This document shows, one piece after another, positions 44,640-56,423 of a stretch of 64,000 nucleotides of DNA. Below the pieces are notes generated by a model that saw only the letters and a program-made list of their open reading frames with translations, was not told where the DNA came from and made no database searches. The DNA is from Clarkia xantiana subsp. parviflora. Its lineage: Eukaryota; Streptophyta; Magnoliopsida; Myrtales; Onagraceae. The DNA lies in NCBI GenBank assembly GCA_036873135.1, contig JAPTYO010000003.1:31810763-31874762 (forward strand). Reading direction: 5' to 3'. A program made the position numbers and the translations under genes. Each line of letters opens with the position of its first letter. Within the stretch, counting starts at the first letter, position 1.

Positions 44640-45245
44640 AAACTCTCCCTCTTAAGGTAGAGTCGAGTCGGCAGCCAAGCACTATTAAAGAAACATTTCC
44701 TCTTATGGAAAATGACATGTGGCGACCTGCTCTGACCGCCATGAAGAAACACTTCCTCTTAATGAAAGGGACAGGAGGCGACCTGCTCTGACCACCATGA
44801 AGAAAACTTCCTCTTAAGGAATGGTGAGGTGGCGACCAGCTTATCACCTGCTTCGACCGACAGAGGAAAGCCTTCCTGGCTAAGGAAAAATGAGGTGACG
44901 ACCTACTTGTCACCTGCTTCTACTGACTCTGGACAATAACCTTCCCAAGAGGGTAGCTGCCATCTAAAGTCGGTATTTTCCCACTATAAATAGGGGAGCA
45001 CTCTCATTACTTAAAGATATTCTCTCTTATATAGTTTTTACAGTATTCTCTCTAAAATTTCATTACTGACTTAAGTTTCGGAGTGGAATCAGGGGCAAAT
45101 CCCCAACCCCTTTTCAGGTTCTCGCCTGCCAGACGCTCAAAAGGAAACTAAGCACCCCTCGAGGTCGAGATAGACACCTAGAAGAGCTAGTCAAATGCGA
45201 AACCTCGAAGTCCATTACCAGAAGTTTTAGGCCACGTCATTTTGA
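44640..45245 (+). mobile_element. Gypsy-type LTR remnant with internal tandem repeats
   Basis: About four 56-66-bp units (44686-44741, 44742-44797, 44798-44861, 44862-44927) share 'aagaaacacttcctctta' and 'ggcgacctgctctgacc'-like words. A TATA box (tataaatag, 44984-44992) follows, then 'ttctctctaaaatttcattactgacttaag', 'tcggagtgg' and 'aaatccccaacccc'. This TATA/'gacttgagcgtcggagtg'-like layout is typical of the U3-R region of plant Gypsy LTRs. No internal coding region or second LTR is present, so it is a solo or broken LTR. Confidence 0.6.
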
Positions 45246-45284
45246 TCCCAACCAATTGTTTCTGAATTGTTAGGTTCAGAAGTC

Positions 45285-45515
45285 ACATTTCGGTGATCTG
45301 ATTAAAATATCAGGTCCGCTTAGTCCACTTACCGCGTCAGTCATTAGAAGATGCAAGTATAATTGGCTTAACCGGTCGGTCTCTTAACTATAGAAGGTTG
45401 CTAGTGTGACTACGTTAACAGAGTCAATACATATGTTGTTTGTTCATTAAGAAAAAAACTCAGACTGTAAGTAAACATTACGTAGAGAAATAAATCTAAT
45501 GTCGCCACTACCTAC
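45285..45515 (+). mobile_element. SINE-like dispersed repeat, copy B
   Basis: Collinear with 61945-62150: 'gattaaaatatcaggt', 'ccgcgtcag', 'gttgctagt', 'ttgtttgttcattaa', 'aaaactcagactg', 'cattacgtag'. The tRNA-like head is absent or lost. Confidence 0.6.
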
Positions 45516-45685
45516 TTAACCATTAATTTTTCTTGAAAAAAAAATATTTGGCCAAGTTTTTCTTTTAAAAAAAGTTAAGTTAGACTTCAACTGCTCTAAA
45601 GTCTAAAGTAAACGCGCCTAAACTTACCAAACATGCATCTACGTGGAAAGTCTACTACTCATCAAGCCGCATGCATAAATAATAT

Positions 45686-46149
45686 GGAAAATAACTAATT
45701 TTACCACACGTGCCAGTTTGGTGTTTTGAGAATAAATTATTAATATTTGGTATCTTAAATTTCAAATTTGTTGTGCTTTAGTTTTTCATCCAATTTTAGA
45801 TTAATTTTGACAAATTGAGGTGAAAAGACAATTTTATCATTTATATTTTTTTTTCAAAGCAACCCGTCCGATGCCGGCCACCCACCTTTGTTTCCAGACA
45901 TCCACCTATGACTCCGGCCACCCACCTCTGATTCTGGCGATTCTGAGCATTTTGGGGTAATTTAAGAATTTTCAAATTTCTTCGGTCATGTGACCAGCAC
46001 ATGACCAATTTCTGTCAAATTTAGCCTCAAAATTTGACGGATACATACCAACACAGTTGTAACCTGGGACAATCGAAAGTAACAATTTAATCATGATACA
46101 CCAAATTGACACATGGGGTAAACCTGATACACTAAATAGGTTATTTTCC
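45686..46149. mobile_element. Foldback element, ggaaaataac termini
   Basis: Inverted termini GGAAAATAAC (45686-45695) and GTTATTTTCC (46140-46149) bound partly mirrored arms (gccagtttggtgt / acaccaaattgacac) and a GC-richer centre (ccggccacccacct repeated three times, 45877-45928). It resembles the element at 23098-23590 in layout and in 'acatgacc'/'gtcaaattt' words near the right arm. No target duplication is evident. Confidence 0.55.
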
Positions 46150-47447
46150 CTAAAAAATAAGAGATAAAATAATAAATCTAATTTAATATTAAGGAAACTT
46201 AATTTTATCATTTTGGTAAATAGGGAAACTTAATTTATTGAGTATGATACTATACTGTAAATAAATGATTATTTTTGGGGTAAAAATACTAAAATGATTG
46301 ATTAGACCAAAGAATATCTTTAGGAGTTGATAATCTACGTATTTTTCGTGTATTGTCCGGAAGGCAACACCAGAAGATGGAGATGTATTAACTATTAAGT
46401 CCACAAATATGGCCCACAGAAATAGTGTTGATTCTCAAATGATTTGTGGTGTTGGAAACTTAGTAGAAGAAGCTACATTATATATATAATATAATATATA
46501 TATATGGTCAATAGTGAAAAATATTAGGTGAAGTTTGTGTTGATACTAAGTTAATTAAAATGAAATTTGTGGTCTATTTATATCACTAGTTGTATAAAAA
46601 AATTAAGAAAAACTTGAGGTAAACCGCTTAATAATTACATAGTATAAACACACCTAATTCATCCTAACTATATGAAAAATTTCATAGGATAACTTTTATT
46701 GATTTAGCATAATTTATTAGATTTGATAATTTTTTTAGTAAATAATAGTAAAAAAATCTAGAAACGGTATAAACTTATAGATATTTATAACTCTACACAT
46801 CTCTACTCCTTTCTACTCATAAAACGACTATAATTACGTTTTAACTCGTTTTCTAAGATAAAGACGTAAAAAATGTACTTTTACAATCTAGAAACGAGCT
46901 TTTAACTATCTAGCATCCATAAATGTATCATACTAAAGTTTAAAAAATAAAATAAATGCATCATAGTTAAAAAGCTATTCTTTTCACATTTAATTAGCGT
47001 CTCAGGATTTGAACACTCAACATTTAATCAACGTACCTTAATCAGTTGTCTTATAAGCTTGAATTTGTGAGTGCCTGTTTTTAGTTTACTCTTAACCATA
47101 CTCTAATATTTACAATATTATTATTATTATTACTAAAAATAGAGAATTGCAAAAATAAGAATTACTATTCCATTATTTTTATTTGTTTGAAAATAAAAGT
47201 GAGATGCCAAATGTTGAACCAAAAAGTCAAGTAATTTGGGAGCTTTTTTTTGTTAATTTGCCAGAGAGATCTTCACTTGTCCCCAATTATTCGTATATTT
47301 GCAGTTGCAGAGAAAGTGCCACTATCCCCCAAGCAAATCTAGCTGCTTTTTAAATATTTTGTTTATATACATTTTGATTATTATATTTAATGTTTATTAT
47401 GGTTTAATTGCTAGTAATTATGGAGAGGCCAGTCATATTTTAAAGGG
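46150..47447. other. AT-rich intergenic region, no gene seen
   Basis: No recognisable coding or RNA gene. Confidence 0.5.
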
Positions 47448-48090
47448 TTAGTTACTAAATTGCTAGCTAAATTTTATATAAATGTGTAATTGCTAACAAT
47501 ACTTTATTTTGTAACAAATTACTACCTGAACTTTCTGTATTGTGCAAAATTAGCTCCGTCTATTTCTCTGTTAACATTGGACGGAAAATACTTTCAAAAG
47601 TTGCTAAAAACACTCTAAAATTTTATTATAATTATATAATGATATGATGTTTATATCAAATCAAATTTTCAGATAATACATGTTAAGAAATACATAAAAG
47701 AAAAATATATCGCTTAAAATTACCAAAAAAAATTATTAAACTTTTTTTTACAGAACAAACTTTTAAAATTATTTCATTTTAATTTTTTTTAACTTTAGAA
47801 TTATATATTTAACTTATATATATTTTTTGTGTTATATGTAACATTCTAAAATTTAATTCGAGATTTATATTCGATTTTCTGTAAAAGTTGAGGTTATTTT
47901 AGAATCATAGTAAAACTTTAGGGTGCTTTTACTAATTTTAGAAAATATATTTCGTCCATAATTAACGGAAAAATTGATGGGGCTAACAAATTACACATTA
48001 ACAAAAGTTCAGCTAACAATTTGCTACAAAAATAAGTCCAGCTGTCAAAATGCACTTTCACGTAATTTGAGCTAACAATTTGGTAATTAA
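47448..48090. mobile_element. Candidate foldback element
   Basis: The left arm (ttagttactaaattgctagct... gtaacaaattactacctgaacttt... tccgt) is mirrored by the right arm (...acggaaaaattgatggggctaac... caatttgctacaaaaataag... agctaacaatttggtaattaa). The centre is AT-rich. The arms are diverged and the ends approximate. Confidence 0.55.
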
Positions 48091-48771
48091 TTATTTTTTT
48101 TTTAAAAAGGACTACTAATCCAAAAGGTTAAGTAATTTTGGCATTATAGCTAGAGCTAACAAGTATACATTTAATAGGACTATTTGTCTCTTTCCCATTA
48201 AAATGCTAAAATATAAGAACGTGACTACTTATCTTAAAACAAACATGATAGTTTAGAGGTTTGTAATTTTTTATTGATTCTCATAATTAGCTCATAATTG
48301 TGGTGGAAGATAAAATAAGATAAATACTTTTGTCATAATCATTGGTGGGGCATCCTAGTACATACAATTTCAAATGATTCTCTTATAGAAAGTGATTCCA
48401 CCAAGAAATGATTTTTCCACCTTTCTTTGTTTTCCCAACAAATCTCCTAAGAGAGAAACTTTTGCACACAAAGATTACTCACTAAGGAAAATGGGAGATA
48501 GCTATATTTATTCTTCCTAGTTCCTAGTTCAAAATTAGCAAATGATTGTGATGTTAATTAAATAATTTTCAAATTAGTTTTAAAGATATTTTTGGTAGAA
48601 AATTAATTTAAAGATTATATAACGTTTCTTGTTATCGTATACTTAATATAAATGTGTTACATTTACTTGGTATTCCTATTGTAAAAACAAAATTCTTAAA
48701 ATATTCATTTAGTAGTGTATATTGTTTTAGAAATAATTGTTATTCACCTTTTATTTATACACATTAAATTT

Positions 48772-49177
48772 GAGGGATAAAAGGATCTTTTGGTGCCATA
48801 TGTTTGACCAGTGTAGGCTTTTGATGTCATATGTTCTATTTTGTAGGTTTTTTGTGTCAAACGTTTACATTTTGTAGGCTTTTGGTGCATCAGTTAGTCA
48901 AATGTTAAGTTTGGTCGTTAAATATTTTTACTTTGTTCAATTTAGTTCTCAAATTTATACACCTAACTTTTAATTTTTGCAATTTAGACCTAAAATAACT
49001 TAATTGGACTCTAGGGTCCAATTACCCTGGCTATGGGTCCAAACATAACATTTGACTAACAGATGCATCAAAAGCTTACAAAATGCAAACGTTTGACACC
49101 AAAAACCTACAAAATAAAACATATAGCACCAAAAGTCTACACTAGTTAAACATATGACATCAAAAGATGATTTAACC
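48772..49177. mobile_element. Foldback element with near-perfect 9-bp target duplication
   Basis: The arms (gatcttttggtgccatatgt... tttgtaggcttttggtgc / catcaaaagcttacaaaatg... acatatgacatcaaaagatg) are reverse complements over about 130 bp. Flanks are attaaattt (48763-48771) and attaaatta (49178-49186), 8 of 9 matching. The interior words 'caatttag...cacctaacttttaattt...caatttagacctaaaa' and a 'ggtccaatt' motif resemble the Mutator-like element at 25571, so the two may be one superfamily. Confidence 0.7.
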
Positions 49178-49189
49178 ATTAAATTATCT

Positions 49190-52050
49190 ATTTATACTCC
49201 ATTTTGACATATACAAGTATATAACTGAAAAATTATAGAAAATCTAACTTAATTAATAGATAGATTATTACTATTATTATTTTCTAAAAGCCTATTATGT
49301 ATTTGTATATTATTAAAGTAATAGGTCAATTGGGTTTGACAAAGCCCAATAGATCTCACACGCACAATAAGGGCTTAGAGTGATATTTTGGCCCAATAGG
49401 CCTTTAGGAATTATGCTATCTGCTTCATTAATCTAGAATCAGATATAGATTCATAGGTCCAATAAAAATTATATTAGGCTCGAAAAGCTTGTGACCTTCC
49501 ATCAAAGTTGCTGCCGAACGTGATCGACCCATACCCGTCTCGTACATCTCGCAGTTGACTTGCGGGTCGCTCTATGTGAAATTTAATTTATTATTTAATC
49601 TCTAAACCTTAAATTTTATGTTCATGGTATCCAAATTTCACTTTAAATTCGAATCACAATTTATCAGTTTAACTCCAAATACAAATCACCAATCTCATTA
49701 GAACCCTTGCTATTTTAACTATGTGTTATATTACACATATAATATACATATATGTTATATAAATGTATAATACATGCACGAGGCAGAACAACCCAAACCC
49801 GGATCCGTCCCATAACTCGCGGGTCGACGGAACAAAATCAATGCGGGTATCCGATTGACGAGTACTCGTGACCCGTTAACATCCCTAGATTTATGGACCA
49901 ATAACCTAATATTTTAATCAGATTACTTCGATATGAATCAACAATGAGTTTCAAACCTGAAATTTCAAAACGACACTGCATTAAGAGTAAGAACTGTATC
50001 TATCTATCAATAAAAAAGTTGTAAACAGAAAAAGTCAATGCTGTATCTATCATGTAGGTCAAGTTGTTTTCTACTTTCTACCAAGAAAAGAAAAGGTTGG
50101 TTTCTACTTTCTATTATCAATTATACATTTATACTTGCTAAATAATAGTTTCTCATGGCCAAAAAATAATTATAATAGTTCCTCATGGAAGTAGTCAACA
50201 TTTGTGGGCTTCTTCTCAATAGTGTAAAATTGGGTAAGGTAGCTAAAATTGGGATGAAATATATGTAAAATGTGACCGCCGCAATAAATGTCATCTCTGT
50301 ACAAAGCTGCGCATCTCCTCGTACTTCACTACATATGAGATATGACCGATACTAATAAATAAATAAAAGATAAGGAAATCCAGTAAAAGATATTTACAGA
50401 TGTCTTGGACCGACCGACCTATTAAAGATACCGTCCGACCGACTTGGGAGCACGTGCATAAAGTCAGAAGTGCCCTTTCCTATGCATATGGATAGCGGCT
50501 TGTAAGTTATAACGCTAAACCGGTTCGATAATTTTTATTAATTAAACACATAAATTTTATTAATTAAATTTAAGCCTAAATAGGCGGTCCTGAGATTAAA
50601 AAAATTATATATATATTTAAAAAAAATTAAAGACTCTTGAATTTCTTTTATATAATAATAATAATAACATAAACATTTCTACGGTATTTGGAAGGAAAAA
50701 GAAAACATTTATACGGTCGGATACGGTTATGAACCGGTTCGGCATAAGCGGTTGGTCGGTGAAGCTGGTCCGAGGGCGTGGTGCGCAGTGCACACACGTA
50801 GGAACCGAAGGAAAGGCGGCGTGGGTTTTGTCTTGAATAGAAAGCATGTGTCTTTTGGTGGGCCCCATACTTATCAAACGGTCCGTCCACAATGGTACAC
50901 GCTTCTTCGGTCAATTGTATCCACACTTCAATAATAACATCTTCTTGTATTAATTACCTTTTACATTTTATTTATTTTTTTATTATTTTTAGTACTTAAT
51001 TTAAATAAATAGATTATTAATTATCACGTTGATATATGAACTAGCTTGTATTGAAACAGTCGAACTGATTACTAGCTGGATTATTTTCAACATTTTATTA
51101 GTTTAAGTTATATATATATATATATGCAAATTATTAGTTCGGTTTGGATTTTCGTTTAATTTAAATAGAATAAGTCACATGGACAACAAACAGTAAATGA
51201 AAAAAATAAAAAAATGTTATATGTTACGTAGGTAATCGAATGAATTGATAAATGATGTTTTGGTGTTTTATCAAAATGCTAATTATGTTTTAATTACTTA
51301 TCCCAGCATATCCCAGCATGTGAGTGATTCTGATCAAGAACAATAGAAATTTTTATGGAATTAACAGTTTGTAGACATATAAAATTTAAACTATAAAATT
51401 TATTTGTGCCGTTAGGATGATCTAATTTAGATGAATAACTTAATGAATGAAAACATGACAAAATGTTAAATGTTGTTTGGACATCTAAATAAATTGTTAG
51501 CTAAATTATAATACCAATAGAGCTCTAATATTAAAATTATAATATATATATATATAATATTATATTATATTATTATTATAAAAAAATGCTAAAAATGACA
51601 ATGAATATTTGGTAATGTATATGTATATATATGTATATAGTAGATATTATATATTAAAGAAAAATGCTAAAAATGACAATGAATAGTTGGTAATGTATAT
51701 GTATACATTTGTATTATGGCGAAAAGTAAAATAATTGAGGGGGTAAGGAAGAATCAAGAATGTGGAGAATCTTGTCACTGCTGTCATCATTTGAATCCGT
51801 CGGATGTAATCCGCTATGGCACGTTTCCCTTCCTCTTTTACTTGCCAATTTTTAAAAAATTAAATTATTATTAAATTAAAACAAATTTCCTTTTTTATAT
51901 TTGAAATTTAATAGCCGCTTATAAATCATCATCAATAAATAATTTTCCCTTCAGTTCATCTTTCTAGTTTCCGCTATTACTTCATCTTCTTCCTCCCCTG
52001 CTCCCTCTCCTTCCTTTTCGTCTTCTTCCGATACATATATTCTGGAAATG
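49190..52050. other. Intergenic region upstream of PLATZ
   Basis: No gene seen. About 49330-49890 contains a GGGTCG/CGGGTC-rich scrap with a 'gacccgttaacatcccta' right end typical of hAT-like MITEs. About 50690-50900 is GC-richer, with overlapping short frames on both strands, none recognisable. The final ~100 bases are probably PLATZ 5' UTR (a CT-rich leader and a likely UTR intron at 52051-52147). Confidence 0.45.
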
Positions 52051-52165
52051 GTATTTCCTTAGTTCTTGGATTCACCGTCAAATTCTTTTCCTTTTCGTCA
52101 AATTTTCGATTTTGACGGCGTTTCTGTTCTGGGTTTTGACTTTTCAGGTGAGCCCTGTGATCAGA

Positions 52166-54117
52166 ATGGGGAACGAGGATCTGGGTCCGCCATGGCTGAG
52201 GTCGATGCTCCGAGCGAGCTACTTCGTACCGTGTTCGGTCCACGGAATCTCCAACAAGAGCGAATGTAACATGTTCTGCCTCGATTGTATGGGGAATGCT
52301 CTCTGCTCTTACTGCTTAGTCAATCACAGAGACCACCATGTTCTCCAGGTACTTGCTCTGTTCAAGAATCCGACAGTGATAATCAAAACGGAATCTTTTT
52401 TGTCTGTTTCATTAGTTCAATGGCTTCTTAGTGATGGGTTTTCGGTTTACCATGAATCTGGGTTTGAAATTTTTGACAAAGATGCGTTCTTGCGATCTGG
52501 GTGTTATCAAGAAGTTCATCAATGGAAACCCAGTTAATTTTCAGCTCTATCCTTTAAAGTCCAGGTCTTTCCTTTGAATATTGTATATAAATGTACGAAA
52601 ATTCAACAAAGATTAGAGTACAAGTTAAAAAATCGGTTTTTGAATCTGATTATCGAAAAGATTCCATTTAGATTGTTAAGTGTTTGAGGCATTCATTTAA
52701 AGTTCCGGTCTTCCCTTTGAAGATTGTGTATAAATGTCGGAAAATCCAATAAAGATTAGAGTATAAGTAAAAAAAATAGATTTTTGAAACTGATTATCTA
52801 AAAGGTTCCATTTTGAATTAGTTTTTGCAGCATTCCTCCATAAATGTGGATTAATGCATGAATTTGAGAGATGAATTTCTGCTGATATGTTGTGCTTTGA
52901 TACAGATTAGGCGATCATCGTACCACAATGTGGTGAGAGTGAATGAGATTCAGAAACATTTGGACATTTCAGCTGTTCAGACATACATAATCAACAGTGC
53001 TAAGATCGTCTTCCTCAACGAACGGCCTCAGCCGAGGCCCGGAAAAGGCGTCACTAATACCTGCGAGATTTGCTGCAGAAGTCTTCTTGATTCCTTCAGA
53101 TTCTGCTCTCTTGGTTGCAAGGTGAATCTTTTTCTCCACTCTTTGAGAAATAGTATTATGTGAAGTTGTAAAAATTTGAATTTGCGCATTAATTATAATA
53201 TCAAATTTTAGAGATATCACTCGACGAATTGTTCTAAAACCTAGTTTATCATAGCAAATTTAAAAAAATTCACAAGTTTAATTCCCGACGACTGCCTTTG
53301 AAATGGGGCAGTTGGAGTGTAAACTGTTCGTATAACATCGGTTTAAGGATTATTAAAGTTTATGATACAGTCGGTTAATATTGAATTCTGATGAAAAAAG
53401 AACATTATTTTTTAATGAATTGGTCAGCATTGTTGTGTTTGATGAGTTGTATGACTAAAACTGTCTTCTTGAAGTTTTAACCGTCGCTAATGATGAATCG
53501 GGTTTTGTTTTACTATAAACAAAGAACATTTATCAATGAATTGGTCAGCATTGTTGTTGTGTTTGATGAATTTTATATGACTAAATTTGTCATCTTGAAG
53601 TGTTAACAGTCGCTAATAATGAATCAACATTGTTATATCATTCAAGCTTATGAGACAGTCGGTTAATACTCATTTCTGAAGAAAAAAAACATTTTTGTGA
53701 TGATTAGTCAGCATTGTTGTGTTTTGATGAATTTCATGTCGATGACTCGATTTGTAGTCTTGAAACCGTCGCTAATAATGAATCTGATGAATTTGATTAT
53801 CGTCACAGCTTAATGCGATGAAGCGAGGCGACCGGAATCTCACATTCACGGTGAAGCCGAGGCACAACTTCAACGGAGAGTTTGAATCAGAGGATTCTTC
53901 CACCCCGAGCCCTAAGAAGATGAAGCGGTCGCAACTTTTCAGCCATCTGATGGAAGGACTGTCGGTTTTCACCCCGAAAATGGACGGTGAAGATCAAAGA
54001 CCCTCAAACTCCGGTGATGATGCCGCCACTAGCGGCATTTCTCCGGGAACACCTCCGATATACAATCATGCTAATGCCAGGAGAAGAAAGGGTGTTCCTC
54101 ACCGTGCTCCCTTTTGA
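52166..54117 (+). CDS. PLATZ-type zinc-binding transcription regulator
   Basis: Three exons join in frame (52166-52348, 52906-53121, 53809-54117) to give 235 residues, normal for the family. PLATZ proteins are plant-specific, bind zinc and A/T-rich DNA, and repress or tune transcription in the nucleus. The PPWLRSML start, the Cys/His-rich zinc part (about 23-60: [27 protein letters not shown]) and the [40 protein letters not shown] and FRFCSLGCK blocks are all present. The C-terminus is Ser/Pro-rich with basic clusters ([18 protein letters not shown]). The ATG follows a probable UTR intron acceptor (52147), so upstream in-frame codons are unlikely to be used. Both coding introns carry tandem duplications. 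Confidence 0.95.
52551..52820. repeat. Two ~142-bp tandem copies, PLATZ intron 1
   Basis: The block 'tttaaagt cc.ggtctt.cctttgaa.attgt.tataaatgt...aaagattagagta...ctgattatc.aaa' occurs at 52551-52670 and 52693-52820, with several differences. Confidence 0.88.
53355..53790. repeat. Three ~110-150-bp copies, PLATZ intron 2
   Basis: The motif chain 'acagtcggttaat...gaagaaaaaa...catt...ttggtcagcattgttgtg...tttgatga...cttgaa...accgtcgctaat.atgaat' occurs at 53355-53500, partly at 53519-53630, and at 53644-53790. The last copy ends about 20 bp before the exon 3 acceptor. Confidence 0.88.
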
Positions 54118-55050
54118 AAAAAAAAAACTCGAAAATGAAGGTTTTATATAGTAGATGCAATGGAGATTGCAAAAAGGTTTGATAGATATAGGTATATGTA
54201 TATATAGTTTTGTATACAACTTGAAAATATAGGTATGGATGTTATGACTGTAAAAATGATGTGCATATATATATATATGACTATAGGGTTTCCTTATATG
54301 GTTTGTGATTTTGGAATGTGTTTTCTTATGATAAGATCTAGCTTGTAGGGTCGTTAGTGTGTTTTTTTTTATAATTATTATCATGTACATATGTGATATG
54401 TTGCATATATGGGTCATATTAAGGTTAAGAACCTAAAAATAGTTTAAATTATATATTACTTTATTAACCGACTGTTTCATATTCAAATTATTAATTTTTT
54501 CTCACACCGTACAATCTTAAAAAATGCATATATTATGATAGATATTCTGAATCTGGTCTAAAGACAAGTTCCGAATAAGACACAGTGGCTAACGGATGGT
54601 AATTCTTTTAAGGGAAATGATTGTCATTCCGACAATCGGAATTCCAAACATCCGATTTCTGTCTTGCTACAAAACACACATCAATGTTGTGTGAAATTAC
54701 TCATCTGCCACTTACAAATGATTCGTGATCTTGGGGTTCCGACAGTCGGTACCCTATCAGTGCTCATCTTTTAAACTTTAAGACCATTTTTATCACATTT
54801 ACAAACGTCGATCATTTACCAATTAGGATAGACAATTTTGACGTTCAAATGCATTAGAAACAAAAATGCATTAGAAATTATAGGTTTTATTATTAAGGTA
54901 CAACATTTTTCAAAATATATATAATATATCAAACTGAGTGTTGCTAAATTAAGCTTAGAATACACATGACAAATAAATTTTGAATGTTTTGTTTAAATAA
55001 TATTTTTAAATGGTTGGTTGTGGAGAATCATTATCTTTTCTTTTTATTAT

Positions 55051-55096
<46 letters not shown>

Positions 55097-56038
55097 TATA
55101 TATTATTATTATCAGATAATATATATATCATAAAAGCCTCAATCAATCATAAATGAACGTAACAATTCCGGCATTATCTAATTAGAAAATGACAAGAGAA
55201 TCATCTGGTTCTAATGACATACAATTCACTGAACTATATAAGAGTTGAAATTAAACTAGAACAATTGAATTGATACTACTTAGTACCAAACAAGCAAACA
55301 ACTTGATGTAATTAAAGAGTTAATGACTTTGTCGGATTCGTGGAATGACACTGAGTTAGCTCCCCGCGAGAGCTTGCCACGTATAATGGTGGACCAGTCT
55401 GGACCATACACGTGTAAGCAGGTTATGACTTCAAGGAGATGTCGGCCCTCTACGTTCTACGAGAAGAAGAAGAAGGATTCAGATAAGCCCAAATTATTTT
55501 TATTATTTAAAAAAAAATCAGTGGGTGTTTAGTGACGTGACCGCATCGCATTATAAAAATATATATATGGTGATAGATATTTATTTATTATCTCTTTAAA
55601 CAGTTAAGCTAAAAGACAAAAAATATTCTCGAGACACGAATCGTTTCGACGATTGTGGAGTTGATAAGGTTACGCTCGTGGAGGTCGATTCGGCATTATA
55701 TTTAATTTTACTAATGTTAAAATTTAGTGTCTAATGTTAAAATGGTGTGTCTTATTTTTCATTTTGTTTCATTTTTGTTTAAATTGATGTATCGGTGAGA
55801 TTACTTAAAAGAAACCAGTTCTGATGAAACCGACTGTCAAATTTAACATTTCATACACGCTCCCTTCTCGTCACATTGCTGGGATCGTCACCTAAAAAGA
55901 TGGTCACATCCACGCAATAGATCATGCCCCGTTGTCGCTGAACTTGATCTACACCAGTCTATTAGAAATATTTTCTTTTGGATTTCATTTTTAGGGGGAA
56001 ATTTGGCGTCTTTGTTTAAAGTAAAGAGGGAATAATTA
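54118..56038. other. PLATZ 3' UTR and intergenic region
   Basis: The first ~250 bases are probably 3' UTR. A fragment of the 38350/42326 foldback family lies at 54418-54530. A TA microsatellite is at 55055-55092. The 69-codon frame at 55323-55532 matches no family I know. Confidence 0.45.
55055..55092. repeat. (TA)n microsatellite
   Basis: About 38 bp of alternating TA. Confidence 0.9.
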
Positions 56039-56041
56039 TGA

Positions 56042-56420
56042 GAGCATTTTCAGTGGACAAATTTGCTAAGACATTTGCTTAGTTGGAAGTGGGATGTTAT
56101 GACAAAATTTGTATTCACCACTAATTGTCCCTTCACATTTTTTTCATCTTTCCTCTAAGTTGTCCTAAGGACATTTGTGTTTTCAAGATATTTGATTAAT
56201 TTGTTGATTTTTAACAAAAATAAAAACTTATAAAGCACATTTTTATTTATTTATATTATTTAAAATCATATATATCCAAAATGGCTTGCCTAATGTGTCC
56301 AAAATGGTTTTTGCCTATTGTGAGTATTTTGGATAAATTACATTTTTCTCTCTCTTCTTTGACACATAACTTATGTGACGCTAATGTCCATCAGAATGTC
56401 TTTTGTCATTGTCAGTGCTC
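56042..56420. mobile_element. PIF-like MITE family member, copy 2
   Basis: Inverted ends GAGCATTTTCAGTGGACAAA and the reverse complement of TTTTGTCATTGTCAGTGCTC, flanked by TGA on both sides (56039-56041 and 56421-56423). It is collinear with 29590-29995 over nearly its whole length. This copy keeps both ends, so it defines the family. Confidence 0.78.
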
Positions 56421-56423
56421 TGA

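Noticed and set aside
50617..50934. Cluster of overlapping ~60-92-codon frames on both strands
   Set aside because: None resembles a known family, no splice partners, and frames on both strands are explained by a local GC increase.
55323..55532. 69-codon plus frame
   Set aside because: No family resemblance, a low-complexity Lys-rich end and no supporting gene structure.
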